12,338 nt of DNA from an uncultured Acetatifactor sp. (GCA_910577185.1 CAJTLR010000090.1:1-12338); one strand, 5' to 3'. Shown: positions 1 through 7,438, counted from the first letter of the stretch. The notes: generated by a model not told the origin, from the letters alone. Translations and numbers: made by a program.

Positions 1-16
1 CAGCGGCAACTCTGAT

Positions 17-45
17 AGGATATCACATGTCATCCGCTTTGTCAA
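17..45 (-). promoter_or_regulatory. Promoter P2 reading left out of the window
   Basis: Read on the minus strand there is a -35 TTGACA (plus positions 40-45), a 17-base spacer and a -10 TATCCT (17-22). Immediately upstream, plus positions 46-90 hold several T runs, which read as A tracts on the minus strand, the usual look of an UP element. Transcription would start near position 10 and leave the window, so the target gene is not visible. Together with the promoter at 110-139 this makes a tandem pair, as is typical of rRNA operons; that identity is inference. Confidence 0.7.
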
Positions 46-109
46 CAACTTTTTTCAAGTTTTTTCCACTTTTTTTTCGTTGAAAACTTCTTTTCTGCGG
101 TGGATGTTC

Positions 110-139
110 ATTATATCATCATATATTTTTATTTGTCAA
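110..139 (-). promoter_or_regulatory. Promoter P1 reading left, consensus hexamers
   Basis: On the minus strand, a perfect -35 TTGACA (plus positions 134-139) and a perfect -10 TATAAT (110-115) are separated by 18 bases. The -35 lies only 9 bases beyond the stop codon of the cvpA-like gene, and no terminator is visible between them. The promoter therefore serves a gene past the left edge, about 95 bases upstream of the second promoter at 17-45. Confidence 0.75.
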
Positions 140-148
140 TAACCTTTT

Positions 149-685
149 TTAATTTAATCCCAGAATTTCTGCCAGCGGTACAAAGTCAAATTCGTGCAGA
201 AAGCTGTTGATCCAGTCAACCAGGCAATTGTGTTCGTAAATCCATGTCAACAGAGTATTTTCATTTGTATATGACAAGATAACCTGGCCAGCAACCCCAA
301 TGTCCATCATGATGATAAACGCATAAATCGTCCAGAGCACCAGAACCACTTCAAAGATGCCAAACACAATCCCCAGCATTTTATCCACAAAGTGCACAAT
401 CGGTAATTTGGAAAACAGTTTCGCCGAAAAGAACACCAGCCCCAGAAGATGGTGCACCGACAGTACCAGTATCAGCAGAACCGCCACCACCGCCACATTG
501 AAGCCCTTACCATCATGATAGCTGTTGACCCCGTAAGCCACCAGGGCCGCCACAATACACAGCACCACCATGGAAATCAGAGAAACAATTTCTTTTATCA
601 TCCCCTTTTTATATCCATCTACCACTTTACACAATGCAGCGATTACCACAATAATCAGCATCAGGTTTATATTCAGTCCATCCAT
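149..685 (-). CDS. CvpA-like integral membrane protein
   Basis: A 178-residue, very hydrophobic protein. Four membrane segments can be seen at roughly residues 5-20, 32-51, 62-85 and 103-126, followed by a short tail. The size, the early Gly-Tyr-Lys-Lys-Gly after the first helix (residues 24-28) and the overall layout fit the CvpA/colicin V production family, whose members are needed for colicin V export in E. coli and are otherwise poorly understood. The ATG at 685 is preceded by AGGAGA at good spacing. The gene starts 61 bases after the DUF5711 gene on the same strand, so the two are probably co-transcribed. No terminator follows the stop; consensus promoter elements begin 9 bases later. 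The family call is from pattern recognition only. Confidence 0.75.
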   Translation of the reverse strand: MDGLNINLMLIIVVIAALCKVVDGYKKGMIKEIVSLISMVVLCIVAALVAYGVNSYHDGKGFNVAVVAVLLILVLSVHHLLGLVFFSAKLFSKLPIVHFVDKMLGIVFGIFEVVLVLWTIYAFIIMMDIGVAGQVILSYTNENTLLTWIYEHNCLVDWINSFLHEFDFVPLAEILGLN

Positions 686-746
686 AATGTTTTCTCCTGG
701 TTTTCATCACACGGCACATTTTGCCGGGCCGGTATTTTTATTTTTC

Positions 747-1949
747 CTATTTTAATTGTATGGTATCCATGGAGCCTTCCTTGACCAGCATATATCGATA
801 TCCGTTTCCTGCCGCAACCATCAGTTTCACCGGTTCCGAGAAATTACCCCTAAATTTTTCAATTCCATCCATAGTCATAATCTGACATTCTTTGTCATTA
901 TATATCACGAAATGATCTTTTCCGAAAAAAATATCGGTGTAGTCCACATCAAAGTAAAAACTTCTGGCTTTGGAATTCGGGCTGGCGGTATCATACACAT
1001 CCAGCCGGTACCGGTTTTCCGGTTTATCCGAAATAAGCACAAGACCAATATATTTTTCATTATTGAACACAGACCTGATCTCACTGTCATACATGTGCTC
1101 GGCCGGATCACCCGGCTCATGGCTCCCCGAATATATCATCAGTCTGCTGTCCCCCACGGCAAACGCCGTGTTATCGTTCGCAAACTTCACATACGGAATC
1201 AGCATATCCGTGTATGCCCAGGTGCTCACAAGCAGGTCGCTCACATTGGACCCCACCCTGTCAAAATTATAGAAAGCGATATTCGTCTTCAGCACTCCGG
1301 CATCAACATAAACATAAGCTACACACAGCAGTTCCCCGCTGGGAGAAAGACTGACCGCCATGGGATATCCGGAATCATCCATATGCGCCCTGCCCTCTTT
1401 CAGCAGTTCGCCCTTGAGATTATATGTATTAATCCTTGTTACTTCCCCATCGTCAAGAACTGCCGTCACATATCCCGCTTCGGAAACAGTCAGATCCCTT
1501 ATGGGCATTGTGGTAGTAATCTCACCCAGAAGCTTCTCCGCATCCGCAACATAGATACTCCTCCCGTTATAGTCCCCCATTGCCACAGTATCGCCGCAGG
1601 CATCCACTCTCACATCCTGAATCTGAAAGGTCTGGTTCCAGGTCACGTTCCCCTTCGAATCCGTACAATGGGCACCGTCCTTGCTGTAAGTGAGTATGGC
1701 ATTTCCCAGTCTTATGTCAGTGGTGCCCCCAATGCTTTCACGGTCCACAGAGGCAATAATATCATAATCCGTATAAACATGTCTTTTATACTGTAAATAA
1801 AAAAAGAAACCCAGTGCCGCCAGTGCCACAAGAATAAATACGATTCGATAGAAAAAAGTCAGCTTATGGCGTGCTATCTTTTCCTTATAATCTTCTTTCT
1901 TCTGTTCTCTCTTTTCTTTTTCCTTTAAGTAGCTTCTGATATCTGCCAT
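747..1949 (-). CDS. DUF5711 family membrane-anchored protein
   Basis: A 400-residue protein. Residues 1-30 are strongly charged (Lys/Glu-rich, probably helical and cytoplasmic). One membrane segment lies at about 32-52 (FFYRIVFILVALAALGFFFY), and the remaining roughly 345 residues would be outside the cell. This outer part is built of short beta-strand blocks with recurring Asp-Gly and Gly-Asp turns (for example VAMGDYNGRSIYVAD and VKFANDNTAFAVGDSR), as in beta-propellers. The layout matches DUF5711 proteins, which are common in Clostridia and have no established function. The ATG at 1949 has GGAGGAG just upstream. The gene sits upstream of the cvpA-like gene as a likely two-gene operon, and a candidate promoter lies beyond the tandem array at 2396-2424. 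A role at the cell envelope is inference from topology and neighbours. Confidence 0.8.
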   Translation of the reverse strand: MADIRSYLKEKEKREQKKEDYKEKIARHKLTFFYRIVFILVALAALGFFFYLQYKRHVYTDYDIIASVDRESIGGTTDIRLGNAILTYSKDGAHCTDSKGNVTWNQTFQIQDVRVDACGDTVAMGDYNGRSIYVADAEKLLGEITTTMPIRDLTVSEAGYVTAVLDDGEVTRINTYNLKGELLKEGRAHMDDSGYPMAVSLSPSGELLCVAYVYVDAGVLKTNIAFYNFDRVGSNVSDLLVSTWAYTDMLIPYVKFANDNTAFAVGDSRLMIYSGSHEPGDPAEHMYDSEIRSVFNNEKYIGLVLISDKPENRYRLDVYDTASPNSKARSFYFDVDYTDIFFGKDHFVIYNDKECQIMTMDGIEKFRGNFSEPVKLMVAAGNGYRYMLVKEGSMDTIQLK

Positions 1950-1979
1950 GTCTCCTCCAGTTAATCAGTTCCGACAGAC

Positions 1980-2014
1980 ATGGCATGAATGGCCATTTGG
2001 TTTCTTCATGCCAT
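1980..2014. repeat. 10-bp perfect inverted repeat upstream of DUF5711 gene
   Basis: ATGGCATGAA (1980-1989) is matched exactly by TTCATGCCAT (2005-2014) with a 15-base loop. It lies about 30 bases upstream of the DUF5711 start, between that gene and the tandem array. There is no T run after it on the minus strand, so it does not look like a terminator for the upstream gene. It could be a leader hairpin or an operator. Confidence 0.45.
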
Positions 2015-2040
2015 AAAACTCTTCCTTTTTTGCATAAGGT

Positions 2041-2410
2041 TATTATTCCATAATTTTATGCGCGCCCTGCGCACATGGAATCAGAAGTCGAAACAGTGTC
2101 TTTCTGTTTCGATATTATTCCCTAATTCCGTGCGCCCTGCGCATATGGAATCAACAGTCGAAACAACGCCCTTCTGTTTCGATATTATTCCCTAATTCCG
2201 TGCGCCCCTGCGCAAATGGAATCAACAGTCGAAACAACGCACTTCTGTTTCGATATTATTCCCTAATTCCGTGCGCCCCTGCGCAAATGGAATCAACAGT
2301 CGAAACAACGCACTTCTGTTTCGATATTATACCATAATTCCGTGCGCCCTGCGCATATGGAATCAACAGTCGAAACAACGCCCTTCTGTTTCGATATTAT
2401 ACCACAATTT
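2041..2410. repeat. Tandem array of 70-72 bp units, two hairpins per unit
   Basis: Five full units begin at 2041, 2113, 2183, 2254 and 2325, and a partial sixth begins at 2395 and runs into the LysM stop codon. Spacings are 72, 70, 71, 71 and 70 bases. Each unit starts TATTAT(T/A)CC. In units 2-5 this is followed by an inverted repeat ATTCC-TGCGC / GCGCA-GGAAT (weaker in unit 1), and all five units carry a second inverted repeat TCGAAACA / TGTTTCGA. The stems are nearly invariant while the loops differ: CCT or CCCCT in the first, and TGTCTTT, ACGCCCTTC or ACGCACTTC in or around the second. No open frame is shared by the units, whose lengths are not multiples of three. The unit at the DUF5711 end is the most diverged, and the two at the LysM end differ from the middle ones (ATACCA instead of ATTCCC). 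The array fills the gap between two genes of the same strand. Confidence 0.9.
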
Positions 2411-2424
2411 CCTTATTGTGGCAG
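2396..2424 (-). promoter_or_regulatory. Candidate promoter for DUF5711-cvpA, at the edge of the array
   Basis: On the minus strand the last partial array unit reads TGGTATAAT, a perfect extended -10. CTGCCA (four of six matches to the -35 consensus) lies 17 bases upstream at plus 2419-2424. The unit starting at 2325 also reads TGGTATAAT but lacks a good -35; the other units read GGGAATAAT or GGAATAAT instead. Transcripts from here would carry the whole array in their leader. The spacer overlaps the LysM stop codon and a small hairpin, CCACAAT (2402-2408) / ATTGTGG (2415-2421). Confidence 0.45.
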
Positions 2425-3576
2425 AAAAATTTTTTCCCCTACTTTTATATCATCCGGATTCTTGATATTATTAAGGGAACAGATTTCCTGCACACGCGCA
2501 TCGCTTCCGTATTTCCTAATGCAGATACCAATCAGGGTATCTCCTTTCTGAACAACATAAGAAACTAATTCTGCCGCCGGTTCCTCAGTGGGTTCCGGCG
2601 TGGGTTCCTGTGTTGGTTGCGGCGTGGGTTCCGGGGTAGGTTCCTGTGTTGGTTGCGGCGTGGGCTCCGGGGTAGGTTCCGGCGTGGGCTCCTGTACAGG
2701 TTCTGGGGTTTGGTCAGGTTCTGTTGTTGACGCATTCGCATCTGCCGTGGCATTCTCCCGCAGTATGGCGTCTGTCAGCTTGTCCTCCGCCACAATGGTG
2801 CCCACCTGCGCGTTATTGTTTGACACTTCCACCGCATCAGGCAGCTGCTTTTCAGACATGTTTTCAAACAGCTGTTTTGCCGCCAGCTGCCATTCTCCCA
2901 GTTTTTCCCCGTTTCCCATGGCCGCCAGCCCCATAATGCACAAGAGCGAAAATGCTGCCACAGCCGTAAGCCGCATGTTCCTCAGACTTCCTTTTTCCGT
3001 TTCCGGCAGGGTTCTGTTGCCTGATTTTCGTCTCAGCATAATGGCTTGTCCGGTCTTTTCTTCTGCCTGGGCACGTCTTTCTTCCTGGCGTTTCCTGACT
3101 ACATTGTATTTTTCCTGATCTACTTCTTCCGGTTTCGTCTCCTCTTTGCGCTCCTCCAGCATAAAAGCAAGCATGGCGTCATTTTTTTCATAGAATTGCG
3201 CATATCCTTCCACGTACCTGCATACACTCTGTTCACAGATATAAAATCCTTCCACCATTTCCCCGTTCAGAATTCTGTAGCCAAGAAAAATATAATCCGG
3301 AAAATACTTTCTGCGCTGCTTTTCCACTTCCTGCTGGACCGCCTGGGACAGATGCCTGCATTCTTTCTGCAGGGAGAAAACTCTGCATGCCCCGTATAAA
3401 AACAAATAAGTAATCCCCTCTTCCTCTTTCCGGACACCGTACAGCGCCACCGTCAGTTCTTTCTCACCCGCATACCGGTTCAGCTGTTTTATGTAGGAGA
3501 TGACATAATCTTCCACGTACACTTTACAATAAGGATTCGTTTCTCCGATTTGTGTGATATTTTTTGGTAATTCCAT
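2413..3576 (-). CDS. LysM domain membrane protein with cytoplasmic N-terminal domain
   Basis: 387 residues in four parts. Residues 1-145 form a compact, soluble-looking domain I cannot assign. Residues 146-200 are highly charged and basic before the membrane. About 202-221 (RLTAVAAFSLLCIMGLAAMG) is a single membrane helix. After an outer stretch, residues 287-333 are a Pro-Thr-Glu/Gln linker of PTPEPT and PTQEPT repeats. Residues 339-386 are a LysM domain (starting YVVQKGDTLIGICIRKYG, ending VGEKIFLPQ), which binds peptidoglycan. The positive charges before the helix predict that the N-terminus is inside and the LysM outside, so the protein could link a cytoplasmic domain to the cell wall. 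The ATG at 3576 follows GGGAGGTG. The gene lies 148 bases after the epimerase gene and has its own likely promoter. The N-terminal domain's role is unknown. Confidence 0.85.
   Translation of the reverse strand: MELPKNITQIGETNPYCKVYVEDYVISYIKQLNRYAGEKELTVALYGVRKEEEGITYLFLYGACRVFSLQKECRHLSQAVQQEVEKQRRKYFPDYIFLGYRILNGEMVEGFYICEQSVCRYVEGYAQFYEKNDAMLAFMLEERKEETKPEEVDQEKYNVVRKRQEERRAQAEEKTGQAIMLRRKSGNRTLPETEKGSLRNMRLTAVAAFSLLCIMGLAAMGNGEKLGEWQLAAKQLFENMSEKQLPDAVEVSNNNAQVGTIVAEDKLTDAILRENATADANASTTEPDQTPEPVQEPTPEPTPEPTPQPTQEPTPEPTPQPTQEPTPEPTEEPAAELVSYVVQKGDTLIGICIRKYGSDARVQEICSLNNIKNPDDIKVGEKIFLPQ
2605..2676 (-). repeat. 36-bp tandem duplication coding the Pro-rich linker
   Basis: Positions 2605-2640 and 2641-2676 are the same 36 bases with a single T/C difference. 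They encode the 12-residue block PTPEPTPQPTQE twice. Shorter 12- and 18-base variants flank them (about 2587-2700). The repeat is in frame, so gain or loss of copies would change the linker length without breaking the LysM gene. Confidence 0.85.
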
Positions 3577-3584
3577 ATAAAAAC

Positions 3585-3639
3585 ACCTCCCATACCGTTT
3601 GTAACAATCATAACATTCGGTATGTGAGGTATTTTAGCA
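3585..3639 (-). promoter_or_regulatory. LysM gene promoter region and inverted repeat over the ribosome binding site
   Basis: On the minus strand an extended -10, TGCTAAAAT, lies at plus 3631-3639, with no good -35. Next to it is an inverted repeat: ACCTC-C-CATACCG (3585-3597) against CGGTATG-T-GAGGT (3618-3630), 12 of 13 positions paired, 20-base loop. The start-proximal arm contains the GGGAGGT ribosome binding site of the LysM gene. If transcription starts from this -10 (near 3624), only part of the second arm is transcribed, so the repeat may act as a DNA operator. If an upstream start is used, it may mask the ribosome binding site in RNA. Confidence 0.4.
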
Positions 3640-3724
3640 TTCTTTGTCGCGCCCAAAAGAGAACTGTTCGACAATCTTTGCAAATCACCGATCGTTATCG
3701 TACGGTGTACCGTCAGCGATATGT

Positions 3725-4777
3725 TTACAAAACGCCGAACTGGTAAACCGTCACGGAATCATACTCTTTTTCCTCCCCGAAAATTCCATCCGGAAACCCG
3801 GGATGATGAATTGTATCCGGAAAATACTGTGTCTCCAGACACAGTCCGGAGCGGGCATGATACAGGGATCTATCCTTTCCTGCCTGCTTTTCAATAAAGT
3901 TACCCGCATAGAACTGGACCCCCGGCAATGTGGTAAAAACTTTCATAATCCGGCCGGATCCCGGTGCTTTCAATGTTGCAAAATGCCGGAGTGTCTGGTC
4001 CCAGCCGTCAATGACCCAGTTGTGATCGTACCCTCCCGCAAATGTCAGCTGCTCAAAATCCGCCCCTATCTCCTGCCCCACTTTTTTGGATATTCTGAAG
4101 TCCATGGGCGTATCTTTTACATCCGCAATCTTCCCGGTAGGAATGGAGCCTTCATCTGCAGGCGTATACGCCGAGGCGCCCATCCATAGTTCATGTCCCT
4201 CTATACTGCCGCTGTTATGTCCTTCCAGGTTGAAATAAGAGTGATTGGTCAGGTTCAGAAGCGTCCGTTTGTCACTGTCGGCATGATAATGAAGTTTTAG
4301 GGCATTCTCGCTGTCCAGAGAATAAGTGACTGCCGCTTTTTTATTCCCCGGGAAGCCAAGGCTGCCATCTCCATCCTCCAAGTAAAAAGTGACACTTTCG
4401 TCATTTTCATGCACTTCCGCCTTCCACAGCCGCTTATGCCAGCCTTTTTCCTTATGGCTGTGAAGATTATTCTTTCCGTTATTCGCATCCAATTTGTATG
4501 TACAGCCATCCAGGCAAAAAGAAGCATCCGCTATCCGGTTGGCATTGGGACCGATGACACACCCGAAGAAACTCACATTCTCCAGATACGCTTCCCCTTC
4601 GTCAAATCCCAGCACCACATCCGCAGGCGTTCCGTTTTTATCCGGACAAATCACCTTCACCAGCGCCGCGCCCACATTTGTCACAGATACCTGCATCCCG
4701 TTTCCATTGGATATGGTATACAATTTTATGGCCTGTCCGTCCGGATATGTTCCGAAAGACCTCACTTCAACTGACAT
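3725..4777 (-). CDS. galM: Aldose 1-epimerase (galactose mutarotase)
   Basis: 350 residues, the usual length. It interconverts the alpha and beta anomers of aldoses such as galactose and glucose in the cytoplasm. Family landmarks are all present: GPNANRIADA (residues 76-85, sugar-binding Arg81), NNLHSH (103-108, His106), LTNHSYFNLEGH (176-187, catalytic-acid His179), GGYDHNW (248-254, Asp251) and CLETQYFPD (313-321, catalytic-base Glu315). I chose the ATG at 4777 because AGGAGG lies eight bases upstream; a GTG three codons earlier overlaps that site. The gene follows recR after a 137-base gap on the same strand. No galactose operon partners are nearby, so a general sugar role is likely. No clear terminator follows its stop; a short palindrome ACGGT-GT-ACCGT is at 3702-3713. 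Confidence 0.92.
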   Translation of the reverse strand: MSVEVRSFGTYPDGQAIKLYTISNGNGMQVSVTNVGAALVKVICPDKNGTPADVVLGFDEGEAYLENVSFFGCVIGPNANRIADASFCLDGCTYKLDANNGKNNLHSHKEKGWHKRLWKAEVHENDESVTFYLEDGDGSLGFPGNKKAAVTYSLDSENALKLHYHADSDKRTLLNLTNHSYFNLEGHNSGSIEGHELWMGASAYTPADEGSIPTGKIADVKDTPMDFRISKKVGQEIGADFEQLTFAGGYDHNWVIDGWDQTLRHFATLKAPGSGRIMKVFTTLPGVQFYAGNFIEKQAGKDRSLYHARSGLCLETQYFPDTIHHPGFPDGIFGEEKEYDSVTVYQFGVL

Positions 4778-4914
4778 AACCGCCACCTCCTATTCCAGTC
4801 CCGCAGTTCACACTTTCTTATGTTCCGGTGCCGCAATGATCTCACCCGCCGCAGAAATTTCCGGCCGTTACATTTATGCGGCCGCAAATCCTCCGGGTTC
4901 TGTTCACTTCATTG

Positions 4915-5511
4915 CTATAGTTCCGTCCGCCCCTCCAGCGCACGGAGCAATGTCACCTCGTCTATATATTCCAGGTCTCCTCCAACCGGTACCCCGCTGG
5001 CAATACGCGTCACACGTATTCCCGTGGGCTTGATCAGCTTGGCGATATACATGGCCGTGGTCTCACCCTCCAGGCTGGAATTGGTGGCGATGATAACCTC
5101 TTCCGCATCCCCCTGAAGCCGTGCAATCAGCTCCTTCAGCTTAATATCCCCCGGTCCTATGCCCAGCATGGGAGAAATGGCACCGTGAAGTACATGATAA
5201 ACACCCTCATATTTGCCTGTTTTCTCGTATGCCGCCAGGTCCCTTGTGTTTTCCACCACCATGATCATCTTGTGGTTGCGCTTCTGGCTGGCGCACACGG
5301 GACACAGCTCCCTGTCGGTCAGAGTAAAGCACTCCTCACAATAACGGACATTTTCCTTGGCGTCCGTGATAGATTTTGCCAGACGCAGCACCTTATCCCT
5401 GGGCATATTAATCAGGTGGAACGCCAGACGCTGGGCAGACTTACTTCCGATACCCGGCAGTCCTGCCAGTTCTTCTATTAAATTGTTGATATGTCCGCTG
5501 TACAGATCCAT
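4915..5511 (-). CDS. recR: Recombination mediator protein RecR
   Basis: 198 residues, the standard size. RecR works with RecO and RecF to load RecA on single-stranded gaps during repair. Visible in order: the helix-hairpin-helix (LAGLPGIGSKSAQRLAFHL, about 15-33), a four-cysteine zinc site (Cys58, Cys61, Cys70, Cys73 in CEEC and CPVC), and a Toprim domain from about 81 to 176 containing VVENTRD, the diagnostic LHGAISPMLGIGPGDI (108-123) and ATNSSLEGETTA (142-153). The C-terminus carries GVPVGGDLEYIDEVTL, also typical. The start codon overlaps the ybaB stop by one base (TGATG), so translation is probably coupled. Confidence 0.97.
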   Translation of the reverse strand: MDLYSGHINNLIEELAGLPGIGSKSAQRLAFHLINMPRDKVLRLAKSITDAKENVRYCEECFTLTDRELCPVCASQKRNHKMIMVVENTRDLAAYEKTGKYEGVYHVLHGAISPMLGIGPGDIKLKELIARLQGDAEEVIIATNSSLEGETTAMYIAKLIKPTGIRVTRIASGVPVGGDLEYIDEVTLLRALEGRTEL

Positions 5512-5846
5512 CAGAAGGGCAGGCCTCCCGTCATCTTGCCCATGAGCGCCGTGCCGGCCTCTTCTGCCTTGCGCAACGCCTCATTGACAGCAGCCACAAT
5601 CAAGTCCTGAAGCATTTCAATATCCTCCGGATCCACAACCTCCTGGGACAGCGTTATCTTCAGAATCTCCTTTTTGCCGCTCACTGTTGCCTCCACGGCT
5701 CCGCCGCCTGAAGCCGCAGAAAATTCCTTTGTCTCCAGTTCCTTCTGCCCTTCTTCCATCTGACGCTGCATGCGCTGGGCCTGCTTCATCAGATTTGCCA
5801 TATTTCCAGGCATCGCACCGCCGGGAAAGCCTCCACGTTTTGCCAT
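5511..5846 (-). CDS. ybaB: YbaB/EbfC family nucleoid-associated protein
   Basis: 111 residues. Members of this family form small dimers that bind DNA and are almost always encoded between dnaX and recR, as here. The Gly-rich start (MAKRGGFPGGAMPGNMANLM), the long amphipathic helix with QAQRMQRQMEEGQKEL (residues 22-37), the strand region VEATVSGKKEILKITL (51-66), DPEDIEMLQDLIVAAVNEAL (72-91) and the Gly/Met-rich end (ALMGKMTGGLPF) are all typical. The ATG overlaps the dnaX stop by one base (TAATG). A GGAAGGAG lies somewhat far upstream inside dnaX, so expression may depend on ribosomes arriving from dnaX. Confidence 0.95.
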   Translation of the reverse strand: MAKRGGFPGGAMPGNMANLMKQAQRMQRQMEEGQKELETKEFSAASGGGAVEATVSGKKEILKITLSQEVVDPEDIEMLQDLIVAAVNEALRKAEEAGTALMGKMTGGLPF

Positions 5847-7438
5847 TATTCTTCTTCGTCTCCTTCCTCTTCCTCAATATCCATCTGTACTATTCTGGAT
5901 AAATCCACATAATTCTCTTCAAATTCCTGCCGGCCCTTCACGGACTGGACATCCACTTCTATCTCTTTTCCGGAAAAATCCGACAGCATGGCCTCCAGCT
6001 GCGTCTTGTTTTCCGGATGCTGGATAAAGTAATCCGATGCCATCCCATCCTCCAGCACCATCAGCAGCCTGTTGTCGCCTCCCAGGCTCAAGTTTGCAGA
6101 CTTCAGGAAAATCCGCATGGGATTTTCCGCGTTTCCCACAATCGCAGGCCATCTGGACACAATCTGCTTTATGTCATCCGGTATGGCCCTGGGCAGTTCC
6201 GGCTTCGGTTTTTTCATACCGGCCGGCCCTCCGCTTATTCCCTGCCCGCCAGGGGCGAAATCCCGTTTATCCACAATCGCAACACCGTTTTCCACCTTTT
6301 CTTCCACCTGGCGGATACGGTCCAGCAGCGCATCCTGTTCCACTTCCATCTCCGGCCTGCAGAGTTTGATCAGAGCAATTTCCACCAGAATGCGCTTCTG
6401 CGCCGAATATCTGATCTGACCGGACAATTCCGAAAAAATCCTGATAAAACGGACAATTCTGTCCATGTCTGCCATACCGGCTTCTTCCTTCAGTCTTTTC
6501 AGATTGTCAGTGGACATATCAATGACATCTTCCAGCTTATCAGAGGACTGCACCAGCATCAGGTTTCGCAGATACCAGGTGAAATCTGTCACAAACTGCG
6601 TCAGTTCCCTGCCCTGCATCACAATCTCTTCCAGCAGCAGCACGCAGCCTGACACATCCCGCTCCAGTACATTCCGCAAAAGCCTGCTGAACACTTCCGT
6701 ATCCACTGCGCCCAGCACCTCCAGGACCTTGTCATAGGTTAGCGCTTCACCCAGCAGAAAGGCAACACACTGGTCCAGAAGGCTCAGCGCATCCCTCATG
6801 GAACCATCCGCCAGCTTTGCAACATACCGCAGCGCCTTCTCCTCTGCCTGCACACCTTCTTCCGTCATAACATTCCGCAGTCTGTCCGTTATGGTTTCTA
6901 TGGAAATTCTTTTGAAATCATACCTCTGGCACCGGGACAAAATCGTAACCGGCAGCTTGTGTACTTCTGTGGTGGCCAGAATAAAAATCACATAGGAAGG
7001 CGGTTCCTCCAGGGTCTTCAGAAGGGCATTGAAGGCCCCTGATGAAAGCATATGCACCTCGTCAATAATGTAAACCTTATATTTTCCTTCTGCGGGTGAG
7101 TAAGAAACCTCTTCCACAATCTCACGGATATTGTCCACGCCGTTGTTGGACGCCGCATCAATCTCAATCGCATTCATGCTGGCGCCCGCGGCGATGGCAC
7201 GGCAGATACGGCAGTCCCCGCAGGGACCATCTTCTGACGGATTCTCGCAGTTGACCGTCCTGGCAAGAATTTTTGCCACGGTAGTCTTGCCGGTTCCCCT
7301 GGTACCGGTGAACAGATAGGCATGTCCTATCCGGTTCGCCCTGATCTGGTTCCTCAGTGTCGTCACAATATGGTCCTGCCCCTTCACATCCGCAAGGGTA
7401 TCCGGACGGAACTTCCGGTATAATGCCGTGTAAGACAT
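5846..7438 (-). CDS. dnaX: DNA polymerase III subunit tau/gamma
   Basis: 530 residues. This AAA+ subunit of the clamp loader opens and loads the sliding clamp, and tau also ties the polymerase cores together. Visible motifs: the family start SYTALYRKFRP (2-12), Walker A GTRGTGKT (45-52), zinc module cysteines 64, 73, 76 and 79, Walker B IIDEVHM (124-130), sensor 1 ATT (155-157), the arginine-finger motif LSRCQRYDF (167-175) and sensor 2 GSMRDALSLLDQ (212-223). The C-terminal part is shorter than in E. coli and ends in an acidic run (EEEEGDEEE). I place the start at the ATG at 7438; a GTG three codons earlier overlaps the GAGGTG ribosome binding site. The gene follows pfkA by 49 bases with no visible terminator, and ybaB overlaps its stop. 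Confidence 0.96.
   Translation of the reverse strand: MSYTALYRKFRPDTLADVKGQDHIVTTLRNQIRANRIGHAYLFTGTRGTGKTTVAKILARTVNCENPSEDGPCGDCRICRAIAAGASMNAIEIDAASNNGVDNIREIVEEVSYSPAEGKYKVYIIDEVHMLSSGAFNALLKTLEEPPSYVIFILATTEVHKLPVTILSRCQRYDFKRISIETITDRLRNVMTEEGVQAEEKALRYVAKLADGSMRDALSLLDQCVAFLLGEALTYDKVLEVLGAVDTEVFSRLLRNVLERDVSGCVLLLEEIVMQGRELTQFVTDFTWYLRNLMLVQSSDKLEDVIDMSTDNLKRLKEEAGMADMDRIVRFIRIFSELSGQIRYSAQKRILVEIALIKLCRPEMEVEQDALLDRIRQVEEKVENGVAIVDKRDFAPGGQGISGGPAGMKKPKPELPRAIPDDIKQIVSRWPAIVGNAENPMRIFLKSANLSLGGDNRLLMVLEDGMASDYFIQHPENKTQLEAMLSDFSGKEIEVDVQSVKGRQEFEENYVDLSRIVQMDIEEEEGDEEE

Noticed and set aside
756..1796. Long plus-strand open frame (346 codons) opposite the DUF5711 gene
   Set aside because: It lies entirely antisense to a well supported gene, lacks a ribosome binding site and has an implausible His/Ile/Arg-rich composition.
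2041..2410. CRISPR array
   Set aside because: The whole 70-72 bp unit is repeated, including the parts that would be spacers; there are no unique spacers and no cas genes nearby.
4863..4883. GGCCG/CGGCC hairpin between recR and galM as a terminator
   Set aside because: The stem is only five base pairs, the loop is 11 bases and no T run follows on the minus strand.
5846..7438. Programmed frameshift in dnaX giving a short gamma form
   Set aside because: I saw no A-AAA-AAG type slippery site with a following hairpin in the dnaX coding strand.
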